From an uncultured Mogibacterium sp. (GTDB lineage Bacteria > Bacillota > Clostridia > Peptostreptococcales > Anaerovoracaceae): DNA of 64,000 nt. The translations under genes and the position numbers were made by a program. Positions 45,385 through 55,285 of this stretch are shown one piece after another. Where the stretch lies: assembly GCF_938041965.1 (NCBI RefSeq), contig NZ_CALISE010000013.1, forward strand, positions 3,060 through 67,059, in the 5' to 3' direction. Every line of letters begins with the position of its first letter. The first letter of the stretch is position 1. The notes under the pieces are model-generated. The model saw only the letters and a list, made by a program, of their open reading frames with translations, was not told the DNA's origin and searched no databases.

Positions 45385-46790
45385 AGAATGTCATAGAAGC
45401 GAGAAATCTGACATTCGCTTATGAAGGTGAGCATACACCCGTACTTGAAGATGTCAAATTTTCGATTGCTGAAGGCAGTATAGCATTTATCTCTGGGCTT
45501 AGTGGTTCTGGTAAGTCCACGTTGCTCAATATTATAAATGGGCTAATCCCAGAGGTTATAGATGGGAAGCTGACTGGAGAACTACTCATAGGTGGGAAAA
45601 GTAGAGTGACGATGACTGAACGAAGTGCGCTTATCGGAAATGTATTTCAAAATCCGAGGAGTCAGTTCTTTACAACCAATACTACTGCGGAACTCGTATT
45701 TGCGATGGAGAATTTCGGCGTATCGAAGCCGGAGATGGAGCGACGGCTTAAGGCTTTGGTTAAGAAATATAAGCTAGAGCACCTTCTCGATAGAGACATC
45801 TATGAACTTTCCTCTGGAGAAAGGCAGATGCTCGCACTGATGTCAGCTCTGATTATGAATCCTCGTATAGTGATATTCGATGAACCTTCTGCAAATCTCG
45901 ACTACGGAAACGCTATGAGGTTAAGAAGGCAGATTGAAGAACTGAAGAGCGAAGGAATTACCGTGCTAGTAGCAGACCATCGATGTTTCTATCTGCGTGG
46001 ACTTATCGATAAGGTGCTGCTTCTTAGTGACAATACTGTGACGGAGTATGAAAGTGAAGAGGCTTACTTCAGTAGTGATTACGCGGCGAGAGCAGTAAAT
46101 CTCTTTGATGAGAAATATGAAAGCAGATTAATCGCTAGGACGGACCTTGTAGACGTAAGACTTGAGAACGTATCTTACAAGAAAATCCTGCAAGGAGTGA
46201 GTGCTGAGTTTAGACGCGGTGAGATATCAACCATCGTAGGGGTAAATGGTGCAGGCAAGACCACACTGGCGAGACTCATCTCTGGCGTTATCAACCCAAA
46301 TGACGGCAGCGTAGAGATTGAAGGTCAGGCTCTGTATATAATGCAGGATGCAGATTATCAGCTGTTCGGGGCATCTTGCATAAAGGAGCTTGAGATCAGC
46401 AGCATGGATGAAGAACTCAATACTGAAGCTCTTAAGGATCTAAATCTATACGAATTTAGAGATACTCATCCGCACAGCCTCAGCGGTGGACAGAAGCAGA
46501 GACTACAGATGGCTATAAGCAGGGTGAGTCAGAACAAGGTAATAATCTTGGACGAACCGACTAGTGGACTCGATAAAAGGTCGATGCACCGTGTAGTAGA
46601 ACAACTTGAATCGATGAAGCGAAACCACACTATCATAATTATTTCTCATGATTATGAGTTTATAAGAAACATTGCAGATAGGCTCTTCTATCTAGAGGAT
46701 GGGCGTATAAGGGAAAATTTTTATTTGGACGAGGAGAACGTGGATCAGTTAAATAAAACTTTTAAAGAAATGGAGGCTTTTTATGAATAA
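45381..46790 (+). CDS. ECF transporter ATPase, two fused ABC domains
   Basis: 469 aa with two complete nucleotide-binding domains in tandem, equivalent to EcfA1 and EcfA2. Domain 1: [12 protein letters not shown] (about residue 40), LSSGERQMLALMSAL, IVIFDEPSANLD. Domain 2: GVNGAGKTTLARL (about residue 290), LSGGQKQRLQMAISR, VIILDEPTSGLD. It powers the T/S membrane pair. It overlaps the upstream gene by 4 bases and the downstream one by 8, so the subunits are translationally coupled. Confidence 0.92.
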   Translation: MKNVIEARNLTFAYEGEHTPVLEDVKFSIAEGSIAFISGLSGSGKSTLLNIINGLIPEVIDGKLTGELLIGGKSRVTMTERSALIGNVFQNPRSQFFTTNTTAELVFAMENFGVSKPEMERRLKALVKKYKLEHLLDRDIYELSSGERQMLALMSALIMNPRIVIFDEPSANLDYGNAMRLRRQIEELKSEGITVLVADHRCFYLRGLIDKVLLLSDNTVTEYESEEAYFSSDYAARAVNLFDEKYESRLIARTDLVDVRLENVSYKKILQGVSAEFRRGEISTIVGVNGAGKTTLARLISGVINPNDGSVEIEGQALYIMQDADYQLFGASCIKELEISSMDEELNTEALKDLNLYEFRDTHPHSLSGGQKQRLQMAISRVSQNKVIILDEPTSGLDKRSMHRVVEQLESMKRNHTIIIISHDYEFIRNIADRLFYLEDGRIRENFYLDEENVDQLNKTFKEMEAFYE

Positions 46791-47373
46791 CAAGCTTAAG
46801 ACTAAGGATTTTGTACTCATTGCGCTGCTGACAGCCGTGTACATGATCATCTACATGGTATCGATGCTCGCGATCACTCCGCTCGGAGCACTAGGACACT
46901 CGGTAAGTCCGGGGATATGCGCTATTTTTTCTGGAACCGTCATATATTTTATGGCAAAGAAGCTCGGTAAGATGTGGCAGTACACGATCATGACGGTGCT
47001 CGTTATGGCGTGCTTTACGCTTATGGGTGGCGGCTACATCCCTTGGTATATAACATCAATTGGTATGGCTATAATTGCCGATTTCATCGCTTCAAGGAAA
47101 GGTAAAGAGGTTAGTACTTGTAGGGTTGCTATCGCATCTGGAGTTCTGCACGTAGGACAGGCTTGGGGTGCAATTATCCCTGCAAGCTTCTTTGTCAGCC
47201 GATACAAAAGCTATTGGATGCAGAAAGGGCAATCTGAAGCTGAGATGAACAACTACATCAAGTATACCGCAGGTACGTGGGGCGTGATATCGACAGCCAT
47301 TGTATTCGTGATGGCAGTGATCGGTGCTTACCTCGGATATCTAATACTCAGAAAGCACTTCAAGGAGGCTTAG
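46783..47373 (+). CDS. MptD/Trep_Strep-family ECF substrate-binding (S) component
   Basis: Membrane protein of 196 aa with about five to six helices (KDFVLIALLTAVYMIIYMVS; LGHSVSPGICAIFSGTVIYFM). It matches the S-component family called MptD or Trep_Strep, whose substrate is generally not known. A related type of S component with ABC partners has been linked to haem uptake in streptococci, so iron-porphyrin or metallophore is a reasonable guess. It sits between the ATPase and two ABC half-transporters, one base from the latter. Confidence 0.82.
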   Translation: MNNKLKTKDFVLIALLTAVYMIIYMVSMLAITPLGALGHSVSPGICAIFSGTVIYFMAKKLGKMWQYTIMTVLVMACFTLMGGGYIPWYITSIGMAIIADFIASRKGKEVSTCRVAIASGVLHVGQAWGAIIPASFFVSRYKSYWMQKGQSEAEMNNYIKYTAGTWGVISTAIVFVMAVIGAYLGYLILRKHFKEA

Positions 47374-47374
47374 A

Positions 47375-49117
47375 ATGGATGTATTTAAAAAATTATTTAG
47401 CTATGCGGAAGACCGTAAGGGTTGCATGGTAGCGGCTATGCTGCTATCTGCCGTAGCGACGATTCTGTCGTTCGTTCCGTATTATTATCTGTGGAAAATG
47501 CTCCATGAGATAACAGGAGATGCAGACTACTCGAGGATTAGCAAGCTGTCGTATCTGATATTTGGAACGACAATTATATACATGTTCACGTATATCGCAG
47601 CACTCATGTGTAGCCATCTATTTGCTTTCAGACTGGAAACGAACATGAAGAAGAAGGGGCTAAATGCTCTTCTCGACGGATCGTTTTCGTTCTTCGACAT
47701 GAATTCATCTGGAAAGACTAGAAAAATTATAGATGACAATTCAGGAAATACGCACACAATAGTAGCGCATATACTGCCTGATTCCGTAAACGCAGTGCTG
47801 TTCCCGATATGCCTGCTGGTACTCTCGTTCATGGTGAGTAAGTACGTAGGTATTCTGATTGTTGCGGCGGTAATTGCGGCGAGCATCTGTTTTAAATTCA
47901 TGTATTCTGACTCAGATATGATGAAAGAGTACATGGGAGCACTAGACGACATTAACTCGGAAACGGTCGAGTATGTGCGAGGGATACAGGTGATCAAGAT
48001 ATTTAATATGGTGGTTGAATCATTTGAGCGTCTGTACAAGTCAATTATCAGATACTCTGAGGTTGTTAACAAGGAGTGCCAGATGTGTAGAAGACCATAC
48101 GTTATATTTCAGGTGTGTATGCTTTCGCTATCAGCACTAATTGTACCGGTTGCATATATCGCGATGCCAAAATCACCACAAGCTAGTGAGACAATCAGCC
48201 TGGTGGTGTTCTTCGCAGCTTTTTCGGGGCTTCTGATGAGTGCATTTATGAAGGTCATGTTTTTCAGTAAGAATTTTGAGATGGCTAACGATGCGATCAG
48301 TAAGCTGGAGTCGTTATTTGATGAGATGGATAAGAACAAGCTAGCACATGGGGATGTCTCAGATATGACTAGTCATGATATAGATTTTTCAGGAGTTACA
48401 TTTAGATATGAAGAGGGGGTAGATGTTCTAACAGACTTCAATCTTAAACTTGAGAGCGGTAAGAAATATGCCCTTGTGGGATCATCGGGCAGTGGAAAAT
48501 CCACTATAGCCAAGCTCATCTCTGGATTCTACCCAGTATCGAGTGGGGAACTAAAAATCGGTGGAGTGGACATCTCAAAGTATAAGAGAGAGACACTGGA
48601 GCATGAAATTGCCTTCGTATTCCAAAATGCTAAGCTATTTAAAACCAGTATCTATGAAAATGTAAAAATTGGAAGACCTGATGCATCACGTGAAGAGGTG
48701 ATAAAAGCACTTGACCTTGCGATGTGCGGAAGTATTCTCGATAAGTTTGAAACGCGCGAGGATACGATAATAGGAGCAAAAGGCGTTCATCTATCTGGCG
48801 GTGAGACACAGAGGATTGCAATAGCTAGGGCAATTCTTAAGGATGCTCCGATAATAATCCTCGATGAGGCGAGTGCTGCCAGCGACCCGGAAAATGAGTA
48901 TGAGATGCAGCAGGCCTTTTCGAAGTTAATGGAAGGCAAGACAGTAATCATGATAGCGCACAGGCTTTCAAGTATCAGGAATGTAGATGAGATATTGGTT
49001 GTAGAGGACGGAAAAGTCACTGAACGTGGTTCCCATGATGAGCTTATGAAGAAGGATAGCAAGTACAAGAATCTTCAGAATCTATACAACCAGGCTAACG
49101 AATGGAGGCTATCATAA
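47375..49117 (+). CDS. exporter-fold ABC half-transporter (siderophore-import type), subunit 1
   Basis: 580 aa: six-helix type I ABC membrane domain (residues about 15-310), then the nucleotide domain with VGSSGSGKSTIAKL, AFVFQNAKLFKTSIYENV, LSGGETQRIAIARAIL and ILDEASAASDPENEYEMQQA. The DPENE end of Walker B is typical of the YbtPQ/IrtAB siderophore importers, which have an exporter fold but bring metal complexes in. The catalytic Glu is present. The stop shares one base with the next start, so the pair most likely forms a heterodimer. Confidence 0.85.
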   Translation: MDVFKKLFSYAEDRKGCMVAAMLLSAVATILSFVPYYYLWKMLHEITGDADYSRISKLSYLIFGTTIIYMFTYIAALMCSHLFAFRLETNMKKKGLNALLDGSFSFFDMNSSGKTRKIIDDNSGNTHTIVAHILPDSVNAVLFPICLLVLSFMVSKYVGILIVAAVIAASICFKFMYSDSDMMKEYMGALDDINSETVEYVRGIQVIKIFNMVVESFERLYKSIIRYSEVVNKECQMCRRPYVIFQVCMLSLSALIVPVAYIAMPKSPQASETISLVVFFAAFSGLLMSAFMKVMFFSKNFEMANDAISKLESLFDEMDKNKLAHGDVSDMTSHDIDFSGVTFRYEEGVDVLTDFNLKLESGKKYALVGSSGSGKSTIAKLISGFYPVSSGELKIGGVDISKYKRETLEHEIAFVFQNAKLFKTSIYENVKIGRPDASREEVIKALDLAMCGSILDKFETREDTIIGAKGVHLSGGETQRIAIARAILKDAPIIILDEASAASDPENEYEMQQAFSKLMEGKTVIMIAHRLSSIRNVDEILVVEDGKVTERGSHDELMKKDSKYKNLQNLYNQANEWRLS

Positions 49118-50835
49118 TGAAACGAAAATTACAGAGACATTTTTCGCTTACAGACAAAGGGATTGACAACATGATGAGAGCGTCGAGAGCTTCTTTCTTC
49201 AAGTATGTGACCTTCATGTTTCCGCCTATGATTGTGTTCATTTTTCTGAATGATATGATAAATAGCAACCTAAAACCAATAGCGCACTACATCGGGATCA
49301 TAGTTATCATAGCTGTCCTTATGTATCTTGCAACAGCTAGGGAATACAAGCTCACTTACGATGTCACTTACGAGGAGAGCGTAAATCTCCGTATTGAGCT
49401 CGCGAAGAAAATCAAGGAGCTCCCGCTTTCGTATTTCTCAACACATAACTTGTCCGATCTCTCGCAGACGATTATGATGGATGTAAGCAATATAGAGATG
49501 GCTATATCTCATGCAGTGCCGGAATTTATAGGATTCGTGGTGTTCTTTGCGATTATAAGCATCATGATGTGTATCGGGAATCTTGCTTTAGGGCTTGCAG
49601 TGGTCATGCCTATCTGGATGGGGATAGCACTTATGTTTGTATTCAAGAATTTCCAGACAAGGAAAGTCAAGGTATATTACAAGCAGCTTCTCGACAATGC
49701 CAATGCGTTCCAAGATGCATTCGAAATGCAGCAGGAAATTAAGAGCTATTCCATGCAGGATGAAGTGAGACGCGATGTAACTTCTAAGATAGAAAGCACT
49801 GAGAAAATACATACTGCCGCAGAATTTACAATGGCAATAAGTGCTACAGTTTTGCGTGTAGTTCCACTGCTTGGACCAGTGCTAGTAGCTGTAATCGGAG
49901 CAACTCTTTATGCAAAAGGTTCTGTAAGCCTTCTGTACTACTTGGGATATCTCATGGCAGTAACCACCATATCTCATCAATATGCGTCACTCTCCGAGTT
50001 CATCGCAGCGATATTTTTCTTTGAGGATAGCTATGACAGAATTCGCAATCTCGTGGATGAGGAAGTGCAGCCTGGTACAGATAAGGAAGTGCAGAAGTTT
50101 GATATCTGCTTTAATGACGTCGAATTTCAATATGGTGATAATAAGGTTATAAACGGTGTTAGCTTTACAGCAAATCAGAATGCTGTTACGGCTATAGTAG
50201 GTCCTTCAGGGTGCGGTAAGACTACCGTGCTTAGGTTGCTCTCGCGTCTATATGATTACGATAAAGGCGAAGTCACTGTCGGCGGAGAGGATATAAAATC
50301 TATCAGTACAGCATCGTTGTTCAGCAAGATATCTATCGTATTTCAGAACGTAGAGCTCTTTAATACGAGCGTAATGGAGAATATCAGGCTAGGGCGCAAG
50401 GATGCAACTGATGAAGAGGTTTTGGCAGCTGCGAAGCTTGCTAACGTCGACGAGATAGTGTCGAAAATGCCAGATGGATACGAAACCATAATTGGCGAAA
50501 ATGGATCCAAGCTCTCGGGTGGGGAGAGACAGCGTATATCTATAGCGAGGGCATTTCTGAAGGATGCGCCGATAATACTTCTCGATGAGATCTCGGCATC
50601 GCTCGATGTAGAAAACGAGATGGAGATTCAAAATAGCATTAACAAACTTATCGAAAACAAGACCGTAATCATAGTATCTCACAGGATGAAATCGATTGAG
50701 AAGGCTGATAAGATAGTTGTTATGGATGACGGCAAAGTAGTTAGTGCTGGTAAGCACGAAGAACTCCTTAAGAGCTCTAAGCTCTACGGGGATATGGTGA
50801 GAAAATCACAGTTAACCGAGGAGTACATCTATTAG
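49117..50835 (+). CDS. exporter-fold ABC half-transporter (siderophore-import type), subunit 2
   Basis: 572 aa. Membrane domain (residues about 20-310), then VGPSGCGKTTVLRLL, IVFQNVELFNTSVMENI, LSGGERQRISIARAFL and LLDEISASLDVENEMEIQ. Both halves keep their catalytic glutamate, so neither ATP site is degenerate. An upstream ATG at 49102 is in frame, but GGAGG at 49104-49108 and the one-base overlap with subunit 1 favour 49117. The product closes the ECF operon, followed by a strong terminator. Confidence 0.85.
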   Translation: MKRKLQRHFSLTDKGIDNMMRASRASFFKYVTFMFPPMIVFIFLNDMINSNLKPIAHYIGIIVIIAVLMYLATAREYKLTYDVTYEESVNLRIELAKKIKELPLSYFSTHNLSDLSQTIMMDVSNIEMAISHAVPEFIGFVVFFAIISIMMCIGNLALGLAVVMPIWMGIALMFVFKNFQTRKVKVYYKQLLDNANAFQDAFEMQQEIKSYSMQDEVRRDVTSKIESTEKIHTAAEFTMAISATVLRVVPLLGPVLVAVIGATLYAKGSVSLLYYLGYLMAVTTISHQYASLSEFIAAIFFFEDSYDRIRNLVDEEVQPGTDKEVQKFDICFNDVEFQYGDNKVINGVSFTANQNAVTAIVGPSGCGKTTVLRLLSRLYDYDKGEVTVGGEDIKSISTASLFSKISIVFQNVELFNTSVMENIRLGRKDATDEEVLAAAKLANVDEIVSKMPDGYETIIGENGSKLSGGERQRISIARAFLKDAPIILLDEISASLDVENEMEIQNSINKLIENKTVIIVSHRMKSIEKADKIVVMDDGKVVSAGKHEELLKSSKLYGDMVRKSQLTEEYIY

Positions 50836-50931
50836 ATAATATCGATACTCAGGATCAGTAATGGGTGCTTCATATGCTTTTTAATATTCTCCAGAAATGT
50901 ATATGACAAAGTTAATACAGAATCAACTAAA

Positions 50932-50975
50932 AAGAGGCTGAACCAGCTAATTAAGCTAAGGTTCAGCCTCTTCAA
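50932..50975. terminator. bidirectional terminator after the ECF/ABC operon
   Basis: AAGAGGCTGAACC (50932-50944) / GGTTCAGCCTCTT (50960-50972), perfect 13 bp with a further AGCT pair inside. It also serves convergent pncB. Confidence 0.93.
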
Positions 50976-50999
50976 ATTTTTAATTATGTAGCCTAGAAG

Positions 51000-52445
51000 T
51001 TACTTTTCTGCAGGAAGCTCATTGTACTTGCTCAGCAGCTCGTGCTTCATGTTCCATAGCTTCTTGGATAGGTCAACGTAGTATGTCTGAGGATTTTCAA
51101 ATCTCAGCATCTCACTCCACAGCGTCTCGATCTGCTCCATGCAATATGAGCGTATGCTCTCGAGGTCTGGGGACTCGTATACGCACTCGCCCTTGTCGAA
51201 AACCTTTACCATCAGATCCTTAACCGTAAAGTTAGTCAGTCTCTTGCGTTTCCAGATAGCATTAGGGTCAAATATCTCAATGCCATCTCTCGTTGGCGCC
51301 TCTTCATCGTGGAGCGCAATGAGGTCGCCCATGACCTTGCCGGTCTCGTTGTCGAAAAACCTGTAGACTTTCTTGAAACCAGGGTTTGTAATCTTCTCGA
51401 CGTTCTCTGATATCTTCATCTTATGAATCATCACACCGTTACGCTCTATGGCAGCGAGCTTGTACACTCCGCCAAATACAGGTTCAGACTTAGCCGTGAT
51501 GAGTCGCTCGCCAACACCAAAGGAGTTAACCTTAGCCCCCTCGAGGATGATATCTCTGATTAGCCACTCATCAAGAGAATTTGAAACTACTATAGCACAG
51601 TCTTCGAGACCGTTAGCATCGAGCATTTCCCTAGTCTTTTTGGTGAGGTAGGAGATATCGCCGCTGTCGATTCGAACGCCCATCTTGGCAGGTTTCATCT
51701 CTTTGAATACCTTGATGGCATTAGGAAGACCCGACTTAAGGACGTTGTATGTATCTATCAGTAGAACTGCATTATCAGGATAAATCTTCGCATATTCCTT
51801 AAATGCTTCGTATTCGCTGTCAAATGTCTGCACCCAGCTATGAGCCATAGTTCCGAGCGCCGCTACACCGTAGTCTCTATCAGCAATCGCACACGCAGTG
51901 CCTGCACAGCCACCTATATAAGCGGCTCTCGCTCCGTATATAGCACCGGACGCTCCTTGTGCTCTTCTAGAACCAAACTCCATGACAGGCCTGCCCTGAG
52001 CTGCCCTTACGACTCTGCTTGCCTTGGTAGCAACTAGACTCTGATGGTTGATAGTTAGAAGTATAAATGTCTCAACGAACTGCGCCTGAATCAGCGGGCC
52101 AGTTACCGTGATAATCGGTTCATGAGGGAATATCGGAGTACCCTCGGGAACAGCCCATACATCACAAGTGAATTTGAAGTCGCGCAGGTAGTCTAGAAAC
52201 TCTTCGCTGAAAATCCCCTTTGAACGCAGGTACTCAATATCTTCCTCTGTAAAATGCAGATTCTTGAGATACTCGATGACCTGCTCGAGTCCCGCCATAA
52301 TCGCATATCCGCCCTGATCAGGAACTCTGCGGAAGAACATGTCGAAGCAAGCCTCGTAGTCGCGAACATCAGAATGGAAATAGCCGTTAGCCATAGTGAT
52401 TTCGTAGAAATCAGTCAGCATCGTTAGATTGTAATTATCAAGCAT
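51000..52445 (-). CDS. pncB: nicotinate phosphoribosyltransferase
   Basis: Enzyme of NAD salvage (481 aa): nicotinate plus PRPP give NaMN. Recognised by the N-terminus LTDFYEITMANGYF, FDMFFRRVPDQGGYAIMAG, the central EFGSRRAQGASGAIYGARAA, GTMAHSWVQTF and VRIDSGDISYLTKK. AGGAGA precedes the ATG at 52445. A small membrane protein gene lies 18 bases upstream on the same strand, so the two are probably co-transcribed. Confidence 0.96.
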   Translation of the reverse strand: MLDNYNLTMLTDFYEITMANGYFHSDVRDYEACFDMFFRRVPDQGGYAIMAGLEQVIEYLKNLHFTEEDIEYLRSKGIFSEEFLDYLRDFKFTCDVWAVPEGTPIFPHEPIITVTGPLIQAQFVETFILLTINHQSLVATKASRVVRAAQGRPVMEFGSRRAQGASGAIYGARAAYIGGCAGTACAIADRDYGVAALGTMAHSWVQTFDSEYEAFKEYAKIYPDNAVLLIDTYNVLKSGLPNAIKVFKEMKPAKMGVRIDSGDISYLTKKTREMLDANGLEDCAIVVSNSLDEWLIRDIILEGAKVNSFGVGERLITAKSEPVFGGVYKLAAIERNGVMIHKMKISENVEKITNPGFKKVYRFFDNETGKVMGDLIALHDEEAPTRDGIEIFDPNAIWKRKRLTNFTVKDLMVKVFDKGECVYESPDLESIRSYCMEQIETLWSEMLRFENPQTYYVDLSKKLWNMKHELLSKYNELPAEK

Positions 52446-52463
52446 TGATTCTCTCCTATCTTA

Positions 52464-52883
52464 TTAGCCTACCAAGTCTGAAATTACCGACTCAACAGAC
52501 GCTCCTTTCTTAAATGAATAAGTACCCGCATCAATGTCTGACACATCGTGTCCTTGAGCCTTCACATCCGCAGCAAACTGCTTATAATCCGTGAAAAGAT
52601 TCTTGTCGATAAGATCGGATACATCAGCCTCACCGCCGCCGTTTATCGTAACACTCACGTCCTTCTTGAGAGCACCGTTCTTAAACGCACTTCCATACTT
52701 GAGAGTAGAAGCGGAGTTCAGGGTTTCCTCGGACTGCTTGCGGCTTGACTGGCTTGCAAGAACCTGTGGGTATTTCATAATTACATTGAAGCGCCACACT
52801 ATAACTCCTGCTGCCATCATGACGATTACAAGCGCGATTATAATGTCATTGGTGTTATGAAATAGATCCTTAAAATTCTTCAT
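52464..52883 (-). CDS. small membrane protein with MltG-like C-terminal segment
   Basis: 139 aa with one N-terminal helix (residues about 14-34). The C-terminal 25 residues (DIDAGTYSFKKGASVESVIS) resemble the LysM-like segment of endolytic transglycosylase MltG, but the catalytic domain is absent. It is therefore a short stand-alone relative or remnant; function unknown. GGAG in the sequence before ATG 52883 supports this start; the frame is open 12 codons more. Confidence 0.65.
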   Translation of the reverse strand: MKNFKDLFHNTNDIIIALVIVMMAAGVIVWRFNVIMKYPQVLASQSSRKQSEETLNSASTLKYGSAFKNGALKKDVSVTINGGGEADVSDLIDKNLFTDYKQFAADVKAQGHDVSDIDAGTYSFKKGASVESVISDLVG

Positions 52884-52981
52884 TCTAAATTCTCCTTCAT
52901 GCTGCGCCACCAGACGCAACTTTACAGAGAATTATACATTCTTTTGCTAACGATTGCAAACAATAGAAGTACTCCGATACC

Positions 52982-53010
52982 TTGTTAATAAGCCATTTGC
53001 ATGGTACAAT
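52982..53010 (+). promoter_or_regulatory. promoter of the RluA-family/lepB/smpB operon
   Basis: TTGTTA (52982-52987), 17-nt spacer, TACAAT (53005-53010) with an extended TGG directly before the -10. Start near 53017. Confidence 0.7.
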
Positions 53011-53043
53011 ATACGGTATGATTTAGATAGAAAGCAGATATAA

Positions 53044-54054
53044 ATGAAGCAAATTGAGATAAATTCCAACGACGCGGGTAGACGCCTCGACAAATTCATG
53101 CGCAGATACCTTCCGAAGGCAACTCTGAGCACCATTTACAAAATCATTCGCAAGGATGTAAAGGTTAATGGCAAGCGCGAGGGCAATAGTTATATGCTCG
53201 CTGAGGGAGATGTTCTTACGCTATATATCAGCGATGGACTTATCGAAGAGTGGCGTGCCCCAGCTAGGAATGTTGATAGGCCTAAGGTACGACGCAATTT
53301 CAAAATCGTATACGAAGATGGGGATATCTTAGTTGCCGACAAGCCGTTTGGGCTACTGACTCACGGGGACCAAAGAGAGAAGAAGAATCATTTGGCTAAC
53401 CAAGTTAAGGATTACCTTATAGAGACGGGAGCTTACAATCCTAGGGAGAAGGTGTTTACACCAGCCCCTGCAAATCGCCTCGATCGAAACACCACAGGTG
53501 CGGTGCTGTTCGGCAAGAATAGCGCTTCGCTGAAAGCTCTCGGGGAGATGATTCGCGAGGATAAGGTTGATAAGTTTTATATGACCATCGTGTATGGACA
53601 TCTCGAAAAGGAAATCGACCTAAAGGGCAGGCTTATCAAGGATCAGAACACCAATACCGTAAAGATCTTGGATATAGGCGACAGCAGAGGTCGCGAGATA
53701 GAGACTATCGCAAGACCGGTGCGCAGGATCGGTGATTTTACGCTCGTTGAGATCAAGCTCGTGACGGGGAGGACTCACCAGATTAGAGCACATATGGCGT
53801 CGGTAGGACATCCTGTAATAGGGGACGTCAAGTACGCTAGAGGTAGAGCCGCTGATGTGAACCTAAGGCTGAAGCAACGATTCGGTCTCAGCACGCAGCT
53901 GCTGCACAGCTGCCGGATAACCTTCAGGGAGGGCGTGGGTCCACTGGAGAGGCTCACAGGGCAGTCGATAAAGGTGGATTTGCCAGAGGAATTTGAGAGA
54001 ATAATAAACGGACTGGAGCTTGTGGCGAGAAGGAAGGGTGGTAACAATGAGTGA
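53044..54054 (+). CDS. RluA-family pseudouridine synthase (RluC-like)
   Basis: 336 aa. An S4 domain at the N-terminus (RRLDKFMRRYLPKATLSTIY) and the catalytic core with NRLDRNTTGAVLFGKN (catalytic Asp) and VTGRTHQIRAHMA. It is the second member of this family in the window; HGDQREKKN in place of the shorter RluD motif and the long internal insert point to the RluC side. The last 8 bases overlap lepB. Confidence 0.9.
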   Translation: MKQIEINSNDAGRRLDKFMRRYLPKATLSTIYKIIRKDVKVNGKREGNSYMLAEGDVLTLYISDGLIEEWRAPARNVDRPKVRRNFKIVYEDGDILVADKPFGLLTHGDQREKKNHLANQVKDYLIETGAYNPREKVFTPAPANRLDRNTTGAVLFGKNSASLKALGEMIREDKVDKFYMTIVYGHLEKEIDLKGRLIKDQNTNTVKILDIGDSRGREIETIARPVRRIGDFTLVEIKLVTGRTHQIRAHMASVGHPVIGDVKYARGRAADVNLRLKQRFGLSTQLLHSCRITFREGVGPLERLTGQSIKVDLPEEFERIINGLELVARRKGGNNE

Positions 54055-54571
54055 TTTTGTAAAGAGTTTAATCAAGGATATCATCGTTGCGGCTATACTC
54101 GCGGCAGTAGTTATATCGTTCGTCAGACCGACGATAGTGAAGCAGACCTCAATGCAGGATACGCTTAATCCAAATGATTACATCATCATGTATAGAAGGG
54201 CATATTCAGGTGACAAGGAGCCAAAGCGCGGTGACATCGTCATCTTTAAGTCTGAGCTACAGGATGAGAATGGCAAGAATAAGCTCCTGATTAAACGCGT
54301 AATTGGACTTCCTGGCGATAAGATAACTATAAATGATGGTAAGGTCTATATAAACGACAAGGAATACGATGAAAGTTACCTCAAGGACGGATATACAACA
54401 GGTTCTGTGAATAACTTCAAGGTGCCAAAAGGCGAGTATTTCGTGATGGGTGATAACAGGGTAGTCAGTATAGATAGTAGATATAGCGAGGTTGGCTGTG
54501 TCAAGAAGGATGCGATTAAGGGACGGGCAGTTTTGAGGCTGTTCCCATTTACCAAGATAAAGAAACTATAA
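54047..54571 (+). CDS. lepB: signal peptidase I
   Basis: Membrane serine protease (174 aa) that cleaves secretory signal peptides outside the membrane. One N-terminal helix, the catalytic Ser in KQTSMQDTLNPND, the general-base Lys in LLIKRVIGLPGD, and box E YFVMGDNRVVSIDSR. AAGGGTGG before ATG 54047 supports the start. It follows the rRNA-modification gene and precedes smpB by 22 bases. Confidence 0.95.
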   Translation: MSDFVKSLIKDIIVAAILAAVVISFVRPTIVKQTSMQDTLNPNDYIIMYRRAYSGDKEPKRGDIVIFKSELQDENGKNKLLIKRVIGLPGDKITINDGKVYINDKEYDESYLKDGYTTGSVNNFKVPKGEYFVMGDNRVVSIDSRYSEVGCVKKDAIKGRAVLRLFPFTKIKKL

Positions 54572-54593
54572 TAAAAACCTATAAGAGGAAGGC

Positions 54594-55061
54594 ATGGCAA
54601 GAAGCAGGAAGGTAGTAGCTAATAATAAAAAGGCAAGACATGATTACTTTGTCGAGGAGACCTACGAGGCAGGCATTGCACTCACGGGAACCGAGATTAA
54701 GTCTGTTCGTGCTGGCCGCGTTAGCATCAAGGAGAGCTATGCGCATATTTATAACGGCGAAATCACCATCCTAGGCATGCACATCTCACCGTATGAGCAG
54801 GGCAACCGCTTCAATGTAGAACCTCTTCGCGAACGCAAGCTGCTGATGCATAAGCGAGAGATTTTCAAGCTGGCAGGACAGATTAAGACAGACGGTCTGA
54901 CACTTATTCCTCTTAATGTCTATATAAATGAAGCAGGTTACTGCAAAGTTGAGATCGGTCTCTGCCGAGGTAAGAAGAATTACGACAAGCGTGAGTCTAT
55001 CGCCAAGAAGGAGGCTAATCGCAAGATGGATAGGGCTATCAAGGATAGCCTTCGCAAGTAG
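54594..55061 (+). CDS. smpB: SsrA-binding protein SmpB
   Basis: tmRNA partner (155 aa) that delivers charged tmRNA to stalled ribosomes. [36 protein letters not shown] and the basic C-terminal tail ([18 protein letters not shown]) are characteristic. Its RNA partner ssrA starts 225 bases downstream. The gap 55062-55285 holds a GCTGA-CCGA-TCAGC hairpin and no clear promoter beyond a TATAAG at 55276-55281. Confidence 0.97.
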   Translation: MARSRKVVANNKKARHDYFVEETYEAGIALTGTEIKSVRAGRVSIKESYAHIYNGEITILGMHISPYEQGNRFNVEPLRERKLLMHKREIFKLAGQIKTDGLTLIPLNVYINEAGYCKVEIGLCRGKKNYDKRESIAKKEANRKMDRAIKDSLRK

Positions 55062-55285
55062 TAGGATTATGGTTATGATTAGCTAATTAAGATAGCAAAG
55101 CGCTGACCGATCAGCAATAATACTGGTTAGGAATTTAGGTGTTAGGCGGATAGCTAGACGATAGCTAGCTGTCGAGATACGAACTGTTAGCGGTAGTCGG
55201 TTAATAACTGCGGAGATTCTCCTCTTATAACCTAAATTCAGATAAATACAATACAAATACCATACTTGGAATCTGTATAAGCTAT

